From Rhodococcus sp. W8901 (GTDB taxonomy: Bacteria > Actinomycetota > Actinomycetes > Mycobacteriales > Mycobacteriaceae): DNA of 64,000 nucleotides. Location: positions 1,984,001 to 2,048,000 of the forward strand of contig NZ_CP054690.1 in assembly GCF_013348805.1 (NCBI RefSeq), given 5' to 3'. Numbering within the stretch: the stretch's first letter is position 1; every line of letters begins with the position of its first letter. The notes under the pieces were generated by a model. That model was not told the origin of the DNA. It saw nothing but the letters and a program-made list of their open reading frames with translations, and did not search any database. Positions 18,229 to 26,555 of the stretch are shown here, piece after piece. Made by a program: the position numbers and the translations under genes.

Positions 18229-18978
18229 ATGACTGATGACCCACGGAGCGCGCTACAGAAACCGGTTGCTGAGGATCCGGTACCGGATCCGCTCGAGAAC
18301 GCGCTCAGCGGTTCCTATCTCAGCCCGACCTATTGGCTGACCGCGCCCGTCATGGGGGCACTCGGAATCATTGGGGTGGAACAGAACCCGATCGACACGA
18401 TCGCGGATTCGGTCGCCGGTGACTGGGCGGCAGTGCAGGAAGCTGGTCGTGCAGTGAAGTCCCTCGGTGACTTCACTGCACTGATGTCCGAGGCGCTGTC
18501 GTCGGCGACGAGCACCGCTGTGCAGTCATGGGAGGGCGACGCCGCCGATTCGGCCGCCGGCTACTTCGACGAGCTGGTTCGCGCCGTCGAGTCTCAGCAG
18601 CACGCAATCAATTCGATGGGGGACGAACTGGAGACTGTGGCACTCGGCATGTATGAGTTCTCACAGTCCATCAAGGGACTGCTGGCGATCGCCACGGATC
18701 TGATGATCCAGTTCCTGATCGAGTTGGCCGCGGCCGGTGCCTCGACCATCGCAGCTGCCACCGGAGTCGGTGCGATCATCACCGCGAGTGCCTGGGCCGT
18801 GGCACTCGCCACCGGGTGGAAGGTCTTCCAAACGATCCAAAAGATCCTCGACGTCCTCAACAAGGCTTTTCAGGGTGCGCAGGCCGTTACCGGCCTGATC
18901 ACCGGCTACATGGGCGCTATCGGAGATGCAAAGCTCCCGGCCCTGCCCGGCGCTGCCTCCGGTCGAGGCGGGGTGTGA
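18229..18978 (+). CDS. WXG100-like protein with hydrophobic C-terminal half
   Basis: This 249-residue protein has a helical hairpin with a W-E-G turn (QSWEGDAADSAAGYF, near residues 100-115), the hallmark of WXG100/ESX substrates. The C-terminal half is strongly hydrophobic (IELAAAGASTIAAATGVGAIITASAWAVAL is read as two membrane-like helices near residues 162-195). GGAAGGGGGG precedes the ATG. It follows the EspC-like gene by 34 bases and overlaps the next gene by four. No toxin domain is recognised. Confidence 0.72.
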   Translation: MTDDPRSALQKPVAEDPVPDPLENALSGSYLSPTYWLTAPVMGALGIIGVEQNPIDTIADSVAGDWAAVQEAGRAVKSLGDFTALMSEALSSATSTAVQSWEGDAADSAAGYFDELVRAVESQQHAINSMGDELETVALGMYEFSQSIKGLLAIATDLMIQFLIELAAAGASTIAAATGVGAIITASAWAVALATGWKVFQTIQKILDVLNKAFQGAQAVTGLITGYMGAIGDAKLPALPGAASGRGGV

Positions 18979-19358
18979 CAGTGGTCGAAGAGCATCCGTT
19001 GCTTCCCTCGCTCGAGAACGATCCGGCGATGGCGCTGCAGCTGAGGAAATCCCTACAGACTTTGTCGGATGCCACTCCCGATCAGGCCTTCAAGTCGATG
19101 GTTACCGAGATCCTCGCGGGGCGGATGAGTCTGCGCGACGTCGTCGACTCGACCACCTTCTCGGGTGTCGTCAATCCGCTGGTTGTCGGATCTCTCACCG
19201 AGTTGTCACAGTTGAGCTCCGAAGAGAAGGAAGCGCTTGCAGCGCAGGGGCAGCGGAGGATCGAAGAGGAGTACGCAGCCTCGATCGCCGCTGCTCCCGC
19301 GGACGGTGACGACGAGTATTTCGATGACCGGCCGCCGATCCTGGGCACCGACTGGTGA
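18975..19358 (+). CDS. Small acidic protein of the ESX module, unknown function
   Basis: The GTG at 18975 overlaps the previous stop (GTGA), giving about 127 residues; GTG 18981 is an alternative. I do not recognise the family. It is helical, acidic at the C-terminus (DDEYFDDRPP) and has no signal peptide or membrane segment. Tight coupling to the WXG-type gene suggests a chaperone or accessory role, which is inference only. Confidence 0.6.
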   Translation: MTVVEEHPLLPSLENDPAMALQLRKSLQTLSDATPDQAFKSMVTEILAGRMSLRDVVDSTTFSGVVNPLVVGSLTELSQLSSEEKEALAAQGQRRIEEEYAASIAAAPADGDDEYFDDRPPILGTDW

Positions 19359-19412
19359 GCACAGGCCCGGCGTCCGTGTCGCTGCTTGTCTCCCGCGCAG
19401 TGTCGAGCCCTC

Positions 19413-20105
19413 TCAGGAAGTCTCGAACCGGGCCTCGACGTCCGCGCTGATGCCGATGGGTTCGGGGGTCAGCTCGATCGCCGGGCGGCCGGTGTCGGCG
19501 CTGTCCGGGGCCACGGCCGAGGCGGCCATCATCCGCGCCGCGGGAGGGCCGTAGTCGGGGCGCTGCCCCGGGTTCAGCATGCCCGGGTCGGCGAGCGCTA
19601 CCGCCTCGATGCGCTTGCAGCCCAGGCTCCGTGTGTAGCCCTTGGCCTTGGCGAGCGCGTCGCGGACCGCGAGATCGCGCACCCGGGTGAGGGCCTTGGT
19701 ATGAGCCTTCCGGGTGAGCGTCCACTGCAGATGCCCGACGTCGACGCCCTCGATCGCCGACACCCGGTCGACGAAGGCTGCAACCGCGTCGAGGTCGCGG
19801 AAGGTGACCGAACCGGTGGCCGTCGAGCGATAGTTCCACGGCAGCTTCTTGCCCTGCGGGTGATACGGCCGGTACCGGGAGTGCTGGACCTGATCGATCG
19901 ACGTCCGCCGGAGCGGGCGCTGCGAGTCGTTCTCGAGTTCCTGGATCAGCTCGGCCAGGGCCGCCGCAGACTTTGCGGCGGGGTCGGCGGCCTCGGCGCG
20001 GGTGGCGCCGTCGAACGCGATGTTCAGTCGCACCACGCACCGGTTGGGCATGAACGAGCGCTCGGCGTGGCCGGTGACCGTGATCGTTACGGGATTCGTG
20101 GGCAT
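19413..20105 (-). CDS. SIMPL-domain (DUF541) protein
   Basis: The 230-residue protein starts with VTITVTGHAERSFMPN, the typical opening of SIMPL/DUF541 proteins, and contains the repeated beta-alpha pattern with ALAKAKGYTRSLGC and the C-terminal ADVEARFE strand. Family members are mostly periplasmic or cytoplasmic proteins of unclear function. No signal peptide is visible. A copy of its last 46 codons is found at 16824-16965, fused to a recD copy, which indicates that this gene once lay next to recD. Confidence 0.85.
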   Translation of the reverse strand: MPTNPVTITVTGHAERSFMPNRCVVRLNIAFDGATRAEAADPAAKSAAALAELIQELENDSQRPLRRTSIDQVQHSRYRPYHPQGKKLPWNYRSTATGSVTFRDLDAVAAFVDRVSAIEGVDVGHLQWTLTRKAHTKALTRVRDLAVRDALAKAKGYTRSLGCKRIEAVALADPGMLNPGQRPDYGPPAARMMAASAVAPDSADTGRPAIELTPEPIGISADVEARFETS

Positions 20106-20154
20106 GAGGCCAGTCTCCCCGACAGCACCGACAGGTCAGTACGGAATGGACCGC

Positions 20155-20919
20155 TCAGAACAGGGTCGGCTCGGCCCGGGCGCCGCTGCGGGCCTCCTGG
20201 ACCCGGGCGTTCCACCGTTGGACCAGCCACATCTCGATCAGCTCCGGGTGGGTCCGGGCCTGGATCGACCACGTGCGCAGCAGCTCCTGGTACCGGTCGT
20301 AGCGGCGGAGCGTGAAACCACTGACCGACGGCTCCTCGAGCCAGCCCTCGTGGATCAGCGTGGATACGCCGTGCTGGTCGATCATCTGCGCCCGGATACC
20401 CTCCCGGGTCACACCGACCGCCCACAGGTAGACCGCCATGAGGGACACGCCGACACCGGGAGTGTCGGGCCAGCCGGACCAGTTGCTGCTCGACGCGGGC
20501 GGCAGCGTCCGCGCGGTGGCGCAGTGGTCGAGGATTAGTTTGATCTTCCGGAGGGGGTCCTTCGGGGTGTAGGCGTCGAACACGTCCGGCAGACGTCGGG
20601 TGGCGCGCCGGTTCGGGTGGGCACTGCGCCACGCCGCGCACAGGAACAGCAGGCCCAGTCCGTTGTGATCGGCGTCGAACAGTTCGCTGTCGAGCCGGAG
20701 ATCGTTGCGCTGCACGATCGCGGTGCCGCGGTTGACGACCCGACCGTCCAGATCCCGTCCGTGGAGAACGATCTCGTGCTTGCTCTCCCGGAGATGGTGG
20801 TTCCACCAGTTGAGGTCCACCTGGACGCCGTCGTCCAGCACGTGGAGCGGATAGGCGCGGGCACCACACCACTGCATGCACGCCTCCGGCGGCTCGAATC
20901 CCTCGTCAAGCAGATGCAT
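20155..20919 (-). CDS. Conserved-looking protein of unknown function
   Basis: I do not recognise this 254-residue protein. The ATG at 20919 begins MHLLDEGFEPPEACMQW; upstream residues in the same frame look non-coding. It is rich in Trp, His and Arg, has no membrane segment or signal peptide, and contains DLNWWNHHLRESKHEIVLHG and a C-terminal WSIQARTHPELIEMW region. It lies 49 bases upstream of the SIMPL gene start on the same strand and is divergent from nfeD. Confidence 0.6.
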   Translation of the reverse strand: MHLLDEGFEPPEACMQWCGARAYPLHVLDDGVQVDLNWWNHHLRESKHEIVLHGRDLDGRVVNRGTAIVQRNDLRLDSELFDADHNGLGLLFLCAAWRSAHPNRRATRRLPDVFDAYTPKDPLRKIKLILDHCATARTLPPASSSNWSGWPDTPGVGVSLMAVYLWAVGVTREGIRAQMIDQHGVSTLIHEGWLEEPSVSGFTLRRYDRYQELLRTWSIQARTHPELIEMWLVQRWNARVQEARSGARAEPTLF

Positions 20920-21058
20920 GCCGCGATGATCGCACCAACCACCGACGCGGCGGTGCACGACACGGTGGCAGTACCGAGGAAGCGCGCCTACCTTTGACAA
21001 TGAGGGCTCGATCGCGAGTGGCTACGCGAGCCGACCGGGCCCTCGCGGGTGACTACAG

Positions 21059-21526
21059 ATGGCTGCGTTGGGTGTGTTGGCACTGGTCGTGGGCGTGCTG
21101 CTGATCGTGATCGAGGCGCACGTTCCGACCTTCGGCGCGCTCGGCATCACGGGCACGCTGCTCTCCGCGGCCGGCGTGTGGCTGCTGTTCACCTCCGGTG
21201 GGCTGGGCATGGAGATCGCCGTCCCCGCCGCGGCGGGTGTCGCCGTCGTCGGAGTCGGGGCGGTCGCCGTGACCGGCCGGAAGGTCTTGAGCGCGCGGCG
21301 CGAACCTGTGCGGACGGGGGCGGAGTCGATGATCGGGTCGGAGGCCACCGTCCGCAGCTGGGACGGCGACCACGGTCAGGTCGAGGCCGACGGCGGATTG
21401 TGGCGCGCCCGAATGGAGTTCGGCTACACCGAGACGCCGCGAGCGGGGGAGAGCGTCGTCGTCGAGCACGTCCGTGGACTCACGTTGAGCGTGCGCCGTC
21501 GTGAACCGTGGGAGCTGTCATGTTGA
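21059..21526 (+). CDS. NfeD-like membrane protein
   Basis: This 155-residue protein has three or four membrane segments in its first 75 residues ([57 protein letters not shown]) and a C-terminal OB-fold-like domain ([26 protein letters not shown]). That is the short-NfeD arrangement. NfeD proteins work with slipin/SPFH partners in the membrane, and the slipin gene overlaps this one by seven bases, so the two form an operon. Confidence 0.87.
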   Translation: MAALGVLALVVGVLLIVIEAHVPTFGALGITGTLLSAAGVWLLFTSGGLGMEIAVPAAAGVAVVGVGAVAVTGRKVLSARREPVRTGAESMIGSEATVRSWDGDHGQVEADGGLWRARMEFGYTETPRAGESVVVEHVRGLTLSVRRREPWELSC

Positions 21527-22389
21527 TGACCATTGCCCTTGCTGTCATCGTTGTCGCCCTGCTCGCCGTCATCGTGGCGTCGGCGGCCGTCCGGGTGCTG
21601 CGCGAGTACGAGCGGGGTGTGCTGTTCCGGCTGGGTCGGCTCGTCGAATTGAGGGGACCCGGTCTGGTCCTGCTGATTCCGGCCGTCGACCGGATGGTGC
21701 GGGTGAGTCTGCGAACCGTCACGCTGAACGTTCCCATGCAGGAGGTGATCACCCGGGACAACGTGCCGGTCAAGGTCACCGCGGTCGCGTACTTCCGGGT
21801 GGTCGATGCGGACCGCGCGATCGTCGGCGTCGAAGACTTCTTCGCGGCGACGTCGCAGATCGCGCAGACGACGCTGCGGTCGATCCTCGGCAAGGCGGAG
21901 TTGGACGCCCTGCTCGCCGAGCGCGAACGCCTCAACGAGGACCTGCAGAAGGTAATCGACCAGCAGACCGAACCGTGGGGCGTGAAGGTCACCACCGTCG
22001 AGATCAAGGACGTGGAGATTCCGCGGGACATGCAGCGGGCCATCGCCCGTCAGGCGGAGGCTGAGCGCGAGCGGCGCGCCAAGATCATCAACGCGGAGGC
22101 CGAGTTCCAAGCATCCGCGAAGCTCGCCGAGGCCGCAGACGTGATCAGCCGCAACCCGACCACCCTGCAGTTGCGCTACCTGCAGACCCTGGGGGAGATG
22201 AGCGGGGAGAACAACTCCACCGTTGTCTTCCCGCTACCGCTCGACCTGGTCCGGCCGTTCCTGAAGACGGGACCGGCACCGGAACCGCAACCGGAACACG
22301 CGGCGCTGCCCGCCGCCCGGACCGACATCGACGCACTCATCTCGGCGTGGATGTCCGTGCAGCCCGACGCGCAGCGCGCGGGCAAGTAG
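21520..22389 (+). CDS. Slipin (SPFH/band 7 family protein)
   Basis: About 289 residues. An N-terminal membrane helix ([18 protein letters not shown]) leads into the SPFH domain: [43 protein letters not shown], and the coiled-coil [16 protein letters not shown]. These are slipin hallmarks. The ATG at 21520 overlaps the nfeD stop; a GTG at 21508 is possible. Slipins organise membrane microdomains with NfeD partners. The 3' end of a second, diverged slipin gene lies 31 kb away at 53171-53374, on the far side of most of the defence island, and the stop region sits in a 15-bp direct repeat. Confidence 0.9.
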   Translation: MLMTIALAVIVVALLAVIVASAAVRVLREYERGVLFRLGRLVELRGPGLVLLIPAVDRMVRVSLRTVTLNVPMQEVITRDNVPVKVTAVAYFRVVDADRAIVGVEDFFAATSQIAQTTLRSILGKAELDALLAERERLNEDLQKVIDQQTEPWGVKVTTVEIKDVEIPRDMQRAIARQAEAERERRAKIINAEAEFQASAKLAEAADVISRNPTTLQLRYLQTLGEMSGENNSTVVFPLPLDLVRPFLKTGPAPEPQPEHAALPAARTDIDALISAWMSVQPDAQRAGK

Positions 22390-22391
22390 CT
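22377..22391 (+). repeat. 15-bp direct repeat, copy 1 (slipin stop codon)
   Basis: CGCGGGCAAGTAGCT spans the last codons and stop of the slipin gene. The same 15 bases occur at 23456-23470, so the two copies bracket the GIY-YIG gene. An exact match of this length about 1 kb apart is unlikely by chance. It could be the scar of an insertion behind the slipin gene. Confidence 0.75.
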
Positions 22392-22492
22392 GATGCCGTT
22401 CGATTCAAGTGCCGCAACAATCCCCGACACGAGAGGCTAGTCCCCGTTTGTCGCATCGGGGATACTCAGGCGCAATCGAATCAGGGGGGAAA

Positions 22493-23395
22493 GTGGTAGA
22501 CGAAGAGCTTGCACCGGAGATCGCCGACTATTTGGGGCGTTATGTGTATGCGCTCGTGGATCCCCGCGGGGGAGTCCCATTCTATGTGGGTAAGGGCACG
22601 CGGGACCGGGTGCTCCATCACGGCTGGGCCGCGCGGGCGTTGTCGGTGGATGAGGAAACACCGGCTGAGAAGGCGAAACTTGTCAGGATCAACGAGATCG
22701 AGGCGGCAGGCCTCGAGGTCGATATCTGGATCCTTCGCCGCGGAATGTCGATTGCAGAGTATGGGCACGTCGAGGCGGCCGTAATCGATCTGCTGCTCAC
22801 ATTCGCGATTGCGCCCCTGTCCGCAGGCTCACGCCCGACATCGTTGAGCGGCGGAACGCCACTCACCAACAAAGTGCGTGGGGCGAAGAGTGACAGCGGC
22901 ATCAGTCGCCTCTGCGACATTGTGGACCAGTTAGCTGCGCCCGATCTCGCAGCCCAGGAGCCACTGTTGCTCATCACCCTCAACGGGTGGATCGATGCAG
23001 AGGAAGAGTGCCCAGGCGGTGTGGTGCGCGTCGGTCACGGATTTCACCCGGCATGGAGGGATAAGAAGGTCCTCGACGAAGAGATCGAACGGCTGGGGCA
23101 TTCGGTGTGCTGCTGGTGGACGCTTAACCCCGACAACGTGAAGGCGAAGGGGATCGAGCATCTGGTGGCCGTACATGAGGGCGTCACTCGCGGGCTCTTC
23201 CGCATTGTCGAAGGTTCAGCCGAGACAATTCCTACTGTGACAGCCAAGGGTGCCCCGACGCAGCGCTCCGGATTCCGCGTCGAACCGGTGACGTCAGGGA
23301 ACCTGTTCAATCGGGTCGTGGGTCCGCACGGTCATCGGGTTCCCCCGAAGAAGCGAGGCGATCAGAGTCAGTTCCGGTACTGGCCTCACAACTGA
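22493..23395 (+). CDS. GIY-YIG (LEM-3-like) nuclease-domain protein
   Basis: From GTG 22493 the protein has about 300 residues. The N-terminus has YVYALVDP followed by PFYVGKGTRDRVLHH, the Y-x-Y/VGKG pattern of the LEM-3-like GIY-YIG endonuclease domain, with the Arg that follows and a downstream glutamate in GHVEAAVIDLL as likely active-site residues. The C-terminal 150 residues (LLITLNGWIDAEE, SVCCWWTLNPDN) form a second unrecognised domain, possibly EVE- or YTH-like. GGGGGG lies just upstream of the GTG. Bracketed by a 15-bp repeat at the left border of the accessory region, it may be a nuclease of the island or a separate insertion. Confidence 0.7.
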   Translation: MVDEELAPEIADYLGRYVYALVDPRGGVPFYVGKGTRDRVLHHGWAARALSVDEETPAEKAKLVRINEIEAAGLEVDIWILRRGMSIAEYGHVEAAVIDLLLTFAIAPLSAGSRPTSLSGGTPLTNKVRGAKSDSGISRLCDIVDQLAAPDLAAQEPLLLITLNGWIDAEEECPGGVVRVGHGFHPAWRDKKVLDEEIERLGHSVCCWWTLNPDNVKAKGIEHLVAVHEGVTRGLFRIVEGSAETIPTVTAKGAPTQRSGFRVEPVTSGNLFNRVVGPHGHRVPPKKRGDQSQFRYWPHN

Positions 23396-23450
23396 GGAGA
23401 AAGTACCGGTCGGGCGGACCGCGCAGTCTCTCATATAAAGGCCTGCTCGC

Positions 23451-23492
23451 AGCACGCGGGCAAGTAGCTCGGAAGCTAAGTACCCGCGTGCT
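23451..23492. terminator. Large bidirectional hairpin between convergent genes
   Basis: CAGCACGCGGGCAAGTAGCT (from 23451) faces AGCTAAGTACCCGCGTGCTG across a short CGGA loop; about 17 of 20 positions pair. It lies between the convergent GIY-YIG and YbjN-type genes and should stop transcription from both sides. Its left arm contains copy 2 of the slipin-end repeat. Confidence 0.7.
23456..23470 (+). repeat. 15-bp direct repeat, copy 2
   Basis: Exact copy of the CGCGGGCAAGTAGCT found at the slipin stop (22377-22391). Here it forms part of the left arm of a terminator hairpin. One reading is that the slipin gene originally ended directly in this hairpin and the GIY-YIG gene was later inserted with duplication of the target. 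Confidence 0.75.
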
Positions 23493-23501
23493 GGCGGTTG
23501 G

Positions 23502-24089
23502 TCAGTTGTTCGGCTGGCCGACCGGGATCGTGTCGCCGAGGTGCCCAGCGTCGTGTCCGTCACCGCAGGCGCAGTCGTCACCGCAACCACCGCAACCGCC
23601 CGCGTAGGAGTCGTCGTCGGCATCGCAGTCGAGGCTGCCGCCGAACTTCGCCGCGAAATCGTCGTCGAGCTCGTGGGTGAACTCGTGGATCTCGTCGACG
23701 AGGTTGATCAGGTGCTGCGGCGCGAACGGGTCGGCGTCGAGGACCGTCGAGACCAGCAGGTGCTCGTCCTCGAGGGTGAAGCGCAGACGCGGCCACTCCG
23801 TGGACAGCTCGACCAGCTGTTCGACGGCCTTCGCGCGGTCGGCGATCTCGGTGACGATCGAGGACCACACGTGCAGCTGCGGGCCGTCCTCCGCGACGGT
23901 GACGTAGACGCCGAAGCCGTGGACCGAGATCGCGATGTCGCCGTCCTCGTCGGTCTCCGGGGCGCTGCCCAGCAGTTCGGTGAGCGTCCGCACGGACAGG
24001 CTGTGCAGCTGCGCCTGCTCCTCCGTCGCGATCGCGAAGGCGCCGTCGAGCTGGAGCGGCTGTTCGGTGGTGTCGTGCTCGGTCATCAT
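23502..24089 (-). CDS. YbjN-type (type III secretion chaperone-like) protein with Cys-rich tail
   Basis: The 195-residue protein resembles the actinobacterial YbjN/CesT-like chaperone family: HSLSVRTLTELLG, VTVAEDGPQLHVWSSIVTEI, then RLRFTLEDEHLLVSTVLDADPF and a C-terminal helix EIHEFTHELDDDFAAKFGG. The last 40 residues are unusual, with five cysteines and two histidines in a Gly/Asp-rich stretch (GGCGGCGDDCACGDGH), which could bind a metal. It is convergent with the GIY-YIG gene and divergent from the methyltransferase pair. The 24090-24360 gap carries both promoters. Confidence 0.7.
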   Translation of the reverse strand: MMTEHDTTEQPLQLDGAFAIATEEQAQLHSLSVRTLTELLGSAPETDEDGDIAISVHGFGVYVTVAEDGPQLHVWSSIVTEIADRAKAVEQLVELSTEWPRLRFTLEDEHLLVSTVLDADPFAPQHLINLVDEIHEFTHELDDDFAAKFGGSLDCDADDDSYAGGCGGCGDDCACGDGHDAGHLGDTIPVGQPNN

Positions 24090-24360
24090 TCCCCTGTCCG
24101 GCGCCGGCCGGATCTACGGTTCGGGCGCTGCAAAGTCGGTGTTCGGTGGGTGTCCACGGTATCGCGGGGCTACCTCGACGCCGAAAGAGGATGAGTACTC
24201 GACCTGGAATCCCGAGTACAGGAACCATGCCGGGCAACGGCGGAACGCATTCGCCTCACCGGTGTTGTCGTAGGGTGATCTTGGCCTGCCACTTTCAACG
24301 GCAGGTAGCGGGGTCTTCGAACGTGACTGGGGTGGGTTAGATCAGAATGGCGCACGAGGA

Positions 24361-25374
24361 ATGATGTCGGTGACAGATCACAGTGACGCCCCAGAGGTCA
24401 GCGGAACCCGCCTCACCTCGCTCGAAGTCTGCGCTGGCGCGGGTGGACTCGCACTAGGACTGGAGCAGGCGGGGTTCGACCCACTGCTTTTGCTCGACAA
24501 TCGCTCAGTCGCGTGCCAAACACTTCGCATGAACCGCCCGGATTGGGACGTGTTCGAAGGGGACCTTCTCGAGTTCGATCCGATCGACGCTCAGCACGTC
24601 TACGATGTCGATCTGCTGGTGGCCGGATTGCCACGGTTGAAGGCGACAGCCGCGGTCTCGCGAACTCGGGACGATGGCAGCGAACTCGGACTAGTCAAGG
24701 CCACCGTCATGCTCGCCTATGGCGTTCAGCCGAGAGCAATCCTCATCGACAACGTCCCTGATCTTGTAACGAGCTCTAAGTACGCTCCGCTGCGCGAGTA
24801 TGTCGAAGACGAATTGACCCATCTCGGCTACACCTTGCGGTGGTTGGTCGTGAATGCAGCGGACTACGGCGTACCGCAGGACCGCAAGCACGGGATCCTG
24901 GTTGCATTCAAGGAGAACGGGGCAGAGTCCTTCGAAGTCCCCGCACCACGGATCGATGCAGACCTCACTGTTGGAAACGTCCTGTACGAGTCGATGTCTG
25001 CCGGTGGCTGGAGCGAGGCGGTCGAGTGGGCTGCGCAGGCGAACCGTCTTGCTCCGACGTTGGTCGGGGGATCGTGGGAGCGGGGAGGTCCCGATCTCGG
25101 GCCCACTGGATCCAAGACCGCGTGGGCGCGGATGGGTGTCGACGCCGGAACCGTGGCTGACAGGGTTCCCGGATCGGACTTCGTGTGGATTCCAGATGGG
25201 GGACGCGACGGGTTGGTGAAACTCACCGTAGATCAGGCAGCGATCCTGCAAGGATTCCCGTCGAGCTGGAACATTGCAGGCCGGAAGACAGCGCGGTACC
25301 GGCAGGTCGGGAACGCGATGCCGCCGCCGCTAGCGAGGATGCTGGGATCGGCGATCCGGAAGACACTCTCATAG
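24361..25374 (+). CDS. Cytosine-C5 methyltransferase homologue without the catalytic cysteine
   Basis: This 337-residue protein has the fold of DNA cytosine-C5 methyltransferases. Motif I (VCAGAGGLALGLEQAGF) is intact, the motif VIII region reads PQDRKHGILVAF, and motif X reads QVGNAMPPPLARMLG. The catalytic motif IV, normally GxPCQ, reads VAGLPRLKA: the cysteine nucleophile is replaced. Motif VI, normally ENV, reads IDNVPD. It should therefore be unable to methylate by itself. A complete enzyme follows 73 bases downstream in the same direction, so this may be a target-recognition or regulatory partner, as in split C5 methyltransferases. Both are probably the modification arm of the downstream DISARM-like system. 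Confidence 0.82.
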   Translation: MMSVTDHSDAPEVSGTRLTSLEVCAGAGGLALGLEQAGFDPLLLLDNRSVACQTLRMNRPDWDVFEGDLLEFDPIDAQHVYDVDLLVAGLPRLKATAAVSRTRDDGSELGLVKATVMLAYGVQPRAILIDNVPDLVTSSKYAPLREYVEDELTHLGYTLRWLVVNAADYGVPQDRKHGILVAFKENGAESFEVPAPRIDADLTVGNVLYESMSAGGWSEAVEWAAQANRLAPTLVGGSWERGGPDLGPTGSKTAWARMGVDAGTVADRVPGSDFVWIPDGGRDGLVKLTVDQAAILQGFPSSWNIAGRKTARYRQVGNAMPPPLARMLGSAIRKTLS

Positions 25375-25447
25375 CACCGTGCGGCGAAGGATCGGTCGCG
25401 GCCCGCCTCCAGTTTGGTGTCACACCGACGTAATAGGCTCCAGCTCC

Positions 25448-26539
25448 ATGACGTCAGCACTGTCTCAATCCGCGGGTTCTCGGGCTCCGAGCATCGTGGA
25501 TCTCTTCGCCGGTCCCGGTGGCCTGGATGTCGCGGCTCATTGGCTCGGACTTGCGGTGCACGGTGTGGAGTGGGACAGCGACGCCTGCAGTACGCGCCGC
25601 GCAGCAGGCCTGGGTACAGAGCAGGCTGACGTGCGTAGCCTGGGTCCCACCCACTTTCCTGAAGCAACCGTCCTGGCGGGCGGTCCCCCGTGCCAGACGT
25701 ACACCATGGCGGGCTCGGGGGCGGGGCGCCGCGCACTCGACGATGTGCTCTTCTTCGTCAAGCAGATGGCGGCGGGAATTGATATCGAATCGAGCGTTGC
25801 TCAGCTCGACGACGAGCGTACTGGCCTCGTTCTGGAGCCGCTGCGGTGGGTCATCGAAGCTCACGAGGTCGGACTGCCCTATGACGCTGTTGTGCTTGAG
25901 CAGGTTCCGGCAGTCTTGCCGGTGTGGGAGGCGGTCGGTGAGGCGCTGGAAGGCCTCGGATACAAGGTCGATTGTGGGGTGCTGAGGACCGAGGAATTTG
26001 GCGTGCCGCAGACCCGGCGTCGAGCAATTCTCGTCGCCAACCGTCACCACACTCCGAACCTTCCGCGGCCGACCCACCGCGGATATCGCAAGGGTGTCGA
26101 GAGAACGGCGGGTGATGCCCGACTCCTCCCGTGGAAGACGATGGGTGACGCCCTCGGCCGGCCGGACCCGTTCGTGGTCATCTCGAACTACGGTTCCGGT
26201 GGTGATCCCAAGGCGCGCGGTCGACGCACTTCACACGAGCCGGCCGCCACCGTGACGGGGAAGATTTCCAGGAACCGAGTGGTGACGCACGGTGACGTCG
26301 AGCTCGAGCGCTTCTCGTATTCCGAAGCGGGTCGACTGCAGACATTCCCCGGTGACTATCCGTGGTCGGGTAGTGCAGTTGCCCAGCAGATTGGAAATGC
26401 GATTCCTCCGCGTTTGGCGGCGTATGTCCTGGCCGCGGCGCTTGATCTCGATATCGACGCCGAGTTCTTGGATGCGGCCGTGGCGTCCTCATGGTTCGAG
26501 AGCAAGTCGGGAGTGCGCGTCCAGCAGAAGTCCGTCTGA
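25448..26539 (+). CDS. DNA cytosine-C5 methyltransferase
   Basis: From ATG 25448 the protein has 363 residues. All key motifs look functional: motif I DLFAGPGGLDVAAHWLGL, catalytic motif IV AGGPPCQTYTMAGSG, motif VI region VVLEQVP, motif VIII PQTRRRAILVA, and motif X QIGNAIPPRLAAYV. It transfers a methyl group from S-adenosylmethionine to carbon 5 of cytosine in a target site not readable here. It is 73 bases after the catalytically degenerate homologue and convergent with the three-gene HTH-GHKL operon. Class 2 DISARM also uses a C5 methyltransferase (DrmMII), which fits the DrmA/DrmB-like proteins downstream. Confidence 0.9.
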   Translation: MTSALSQSAGSRAPSIVDLFAGPGGLDVAAHWLGLAVHGVEWDSDACSTRRAAGLGTEQADVRSLGPTHFPEATVLAGGPPCQTYTMAGSGAGRRALDDVLFFVKQMAAGIDIESSVAQLDDERTGLVLEPLRWVIEAHEVGLPYDAVVLEQVPAVLPVWEAVGEALEGLGYKVDCGVLRTEEFGVPQTRRRAILVANRHHTPNLPRPTHRGYRKGVERTAGDARLLPWKTMGDALGRPDPFVVISNYGSGGDPKARGRRTSHEPAATVTGKISRNRVVTHGDVELERFSYSEAGRLQTFPGDYPWSGSAVAQQIGNAIPPRLAAYVLAAALDLDIDAEFLDAAVASSWFESKSGVRVQQKSV

Positions 26540-26555
26540 CCAGATCAGACGGACT
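26529..26555. terminator. Bidirectional terminator overlapping two gene ends
   Basis: AGTCCGTCTGA (26529-26539) and TCAGACGGACT (26545-26555) form a perfect 11-bp stem with a CCAGA loop. The left arm is the last codons and stop of the methyltransferase; the right arm is the last codons and stop of the convergent gene. One hairpin serves both transcripts. Confidence 0.8.

Noticed and set aside
24361-25374. Pseudogene call for the first C5 methyltransferase
   Set aside because: The frame is intact from start to stop and other motifs are conserved, so a retained non-catalytic role is more likely than decay.
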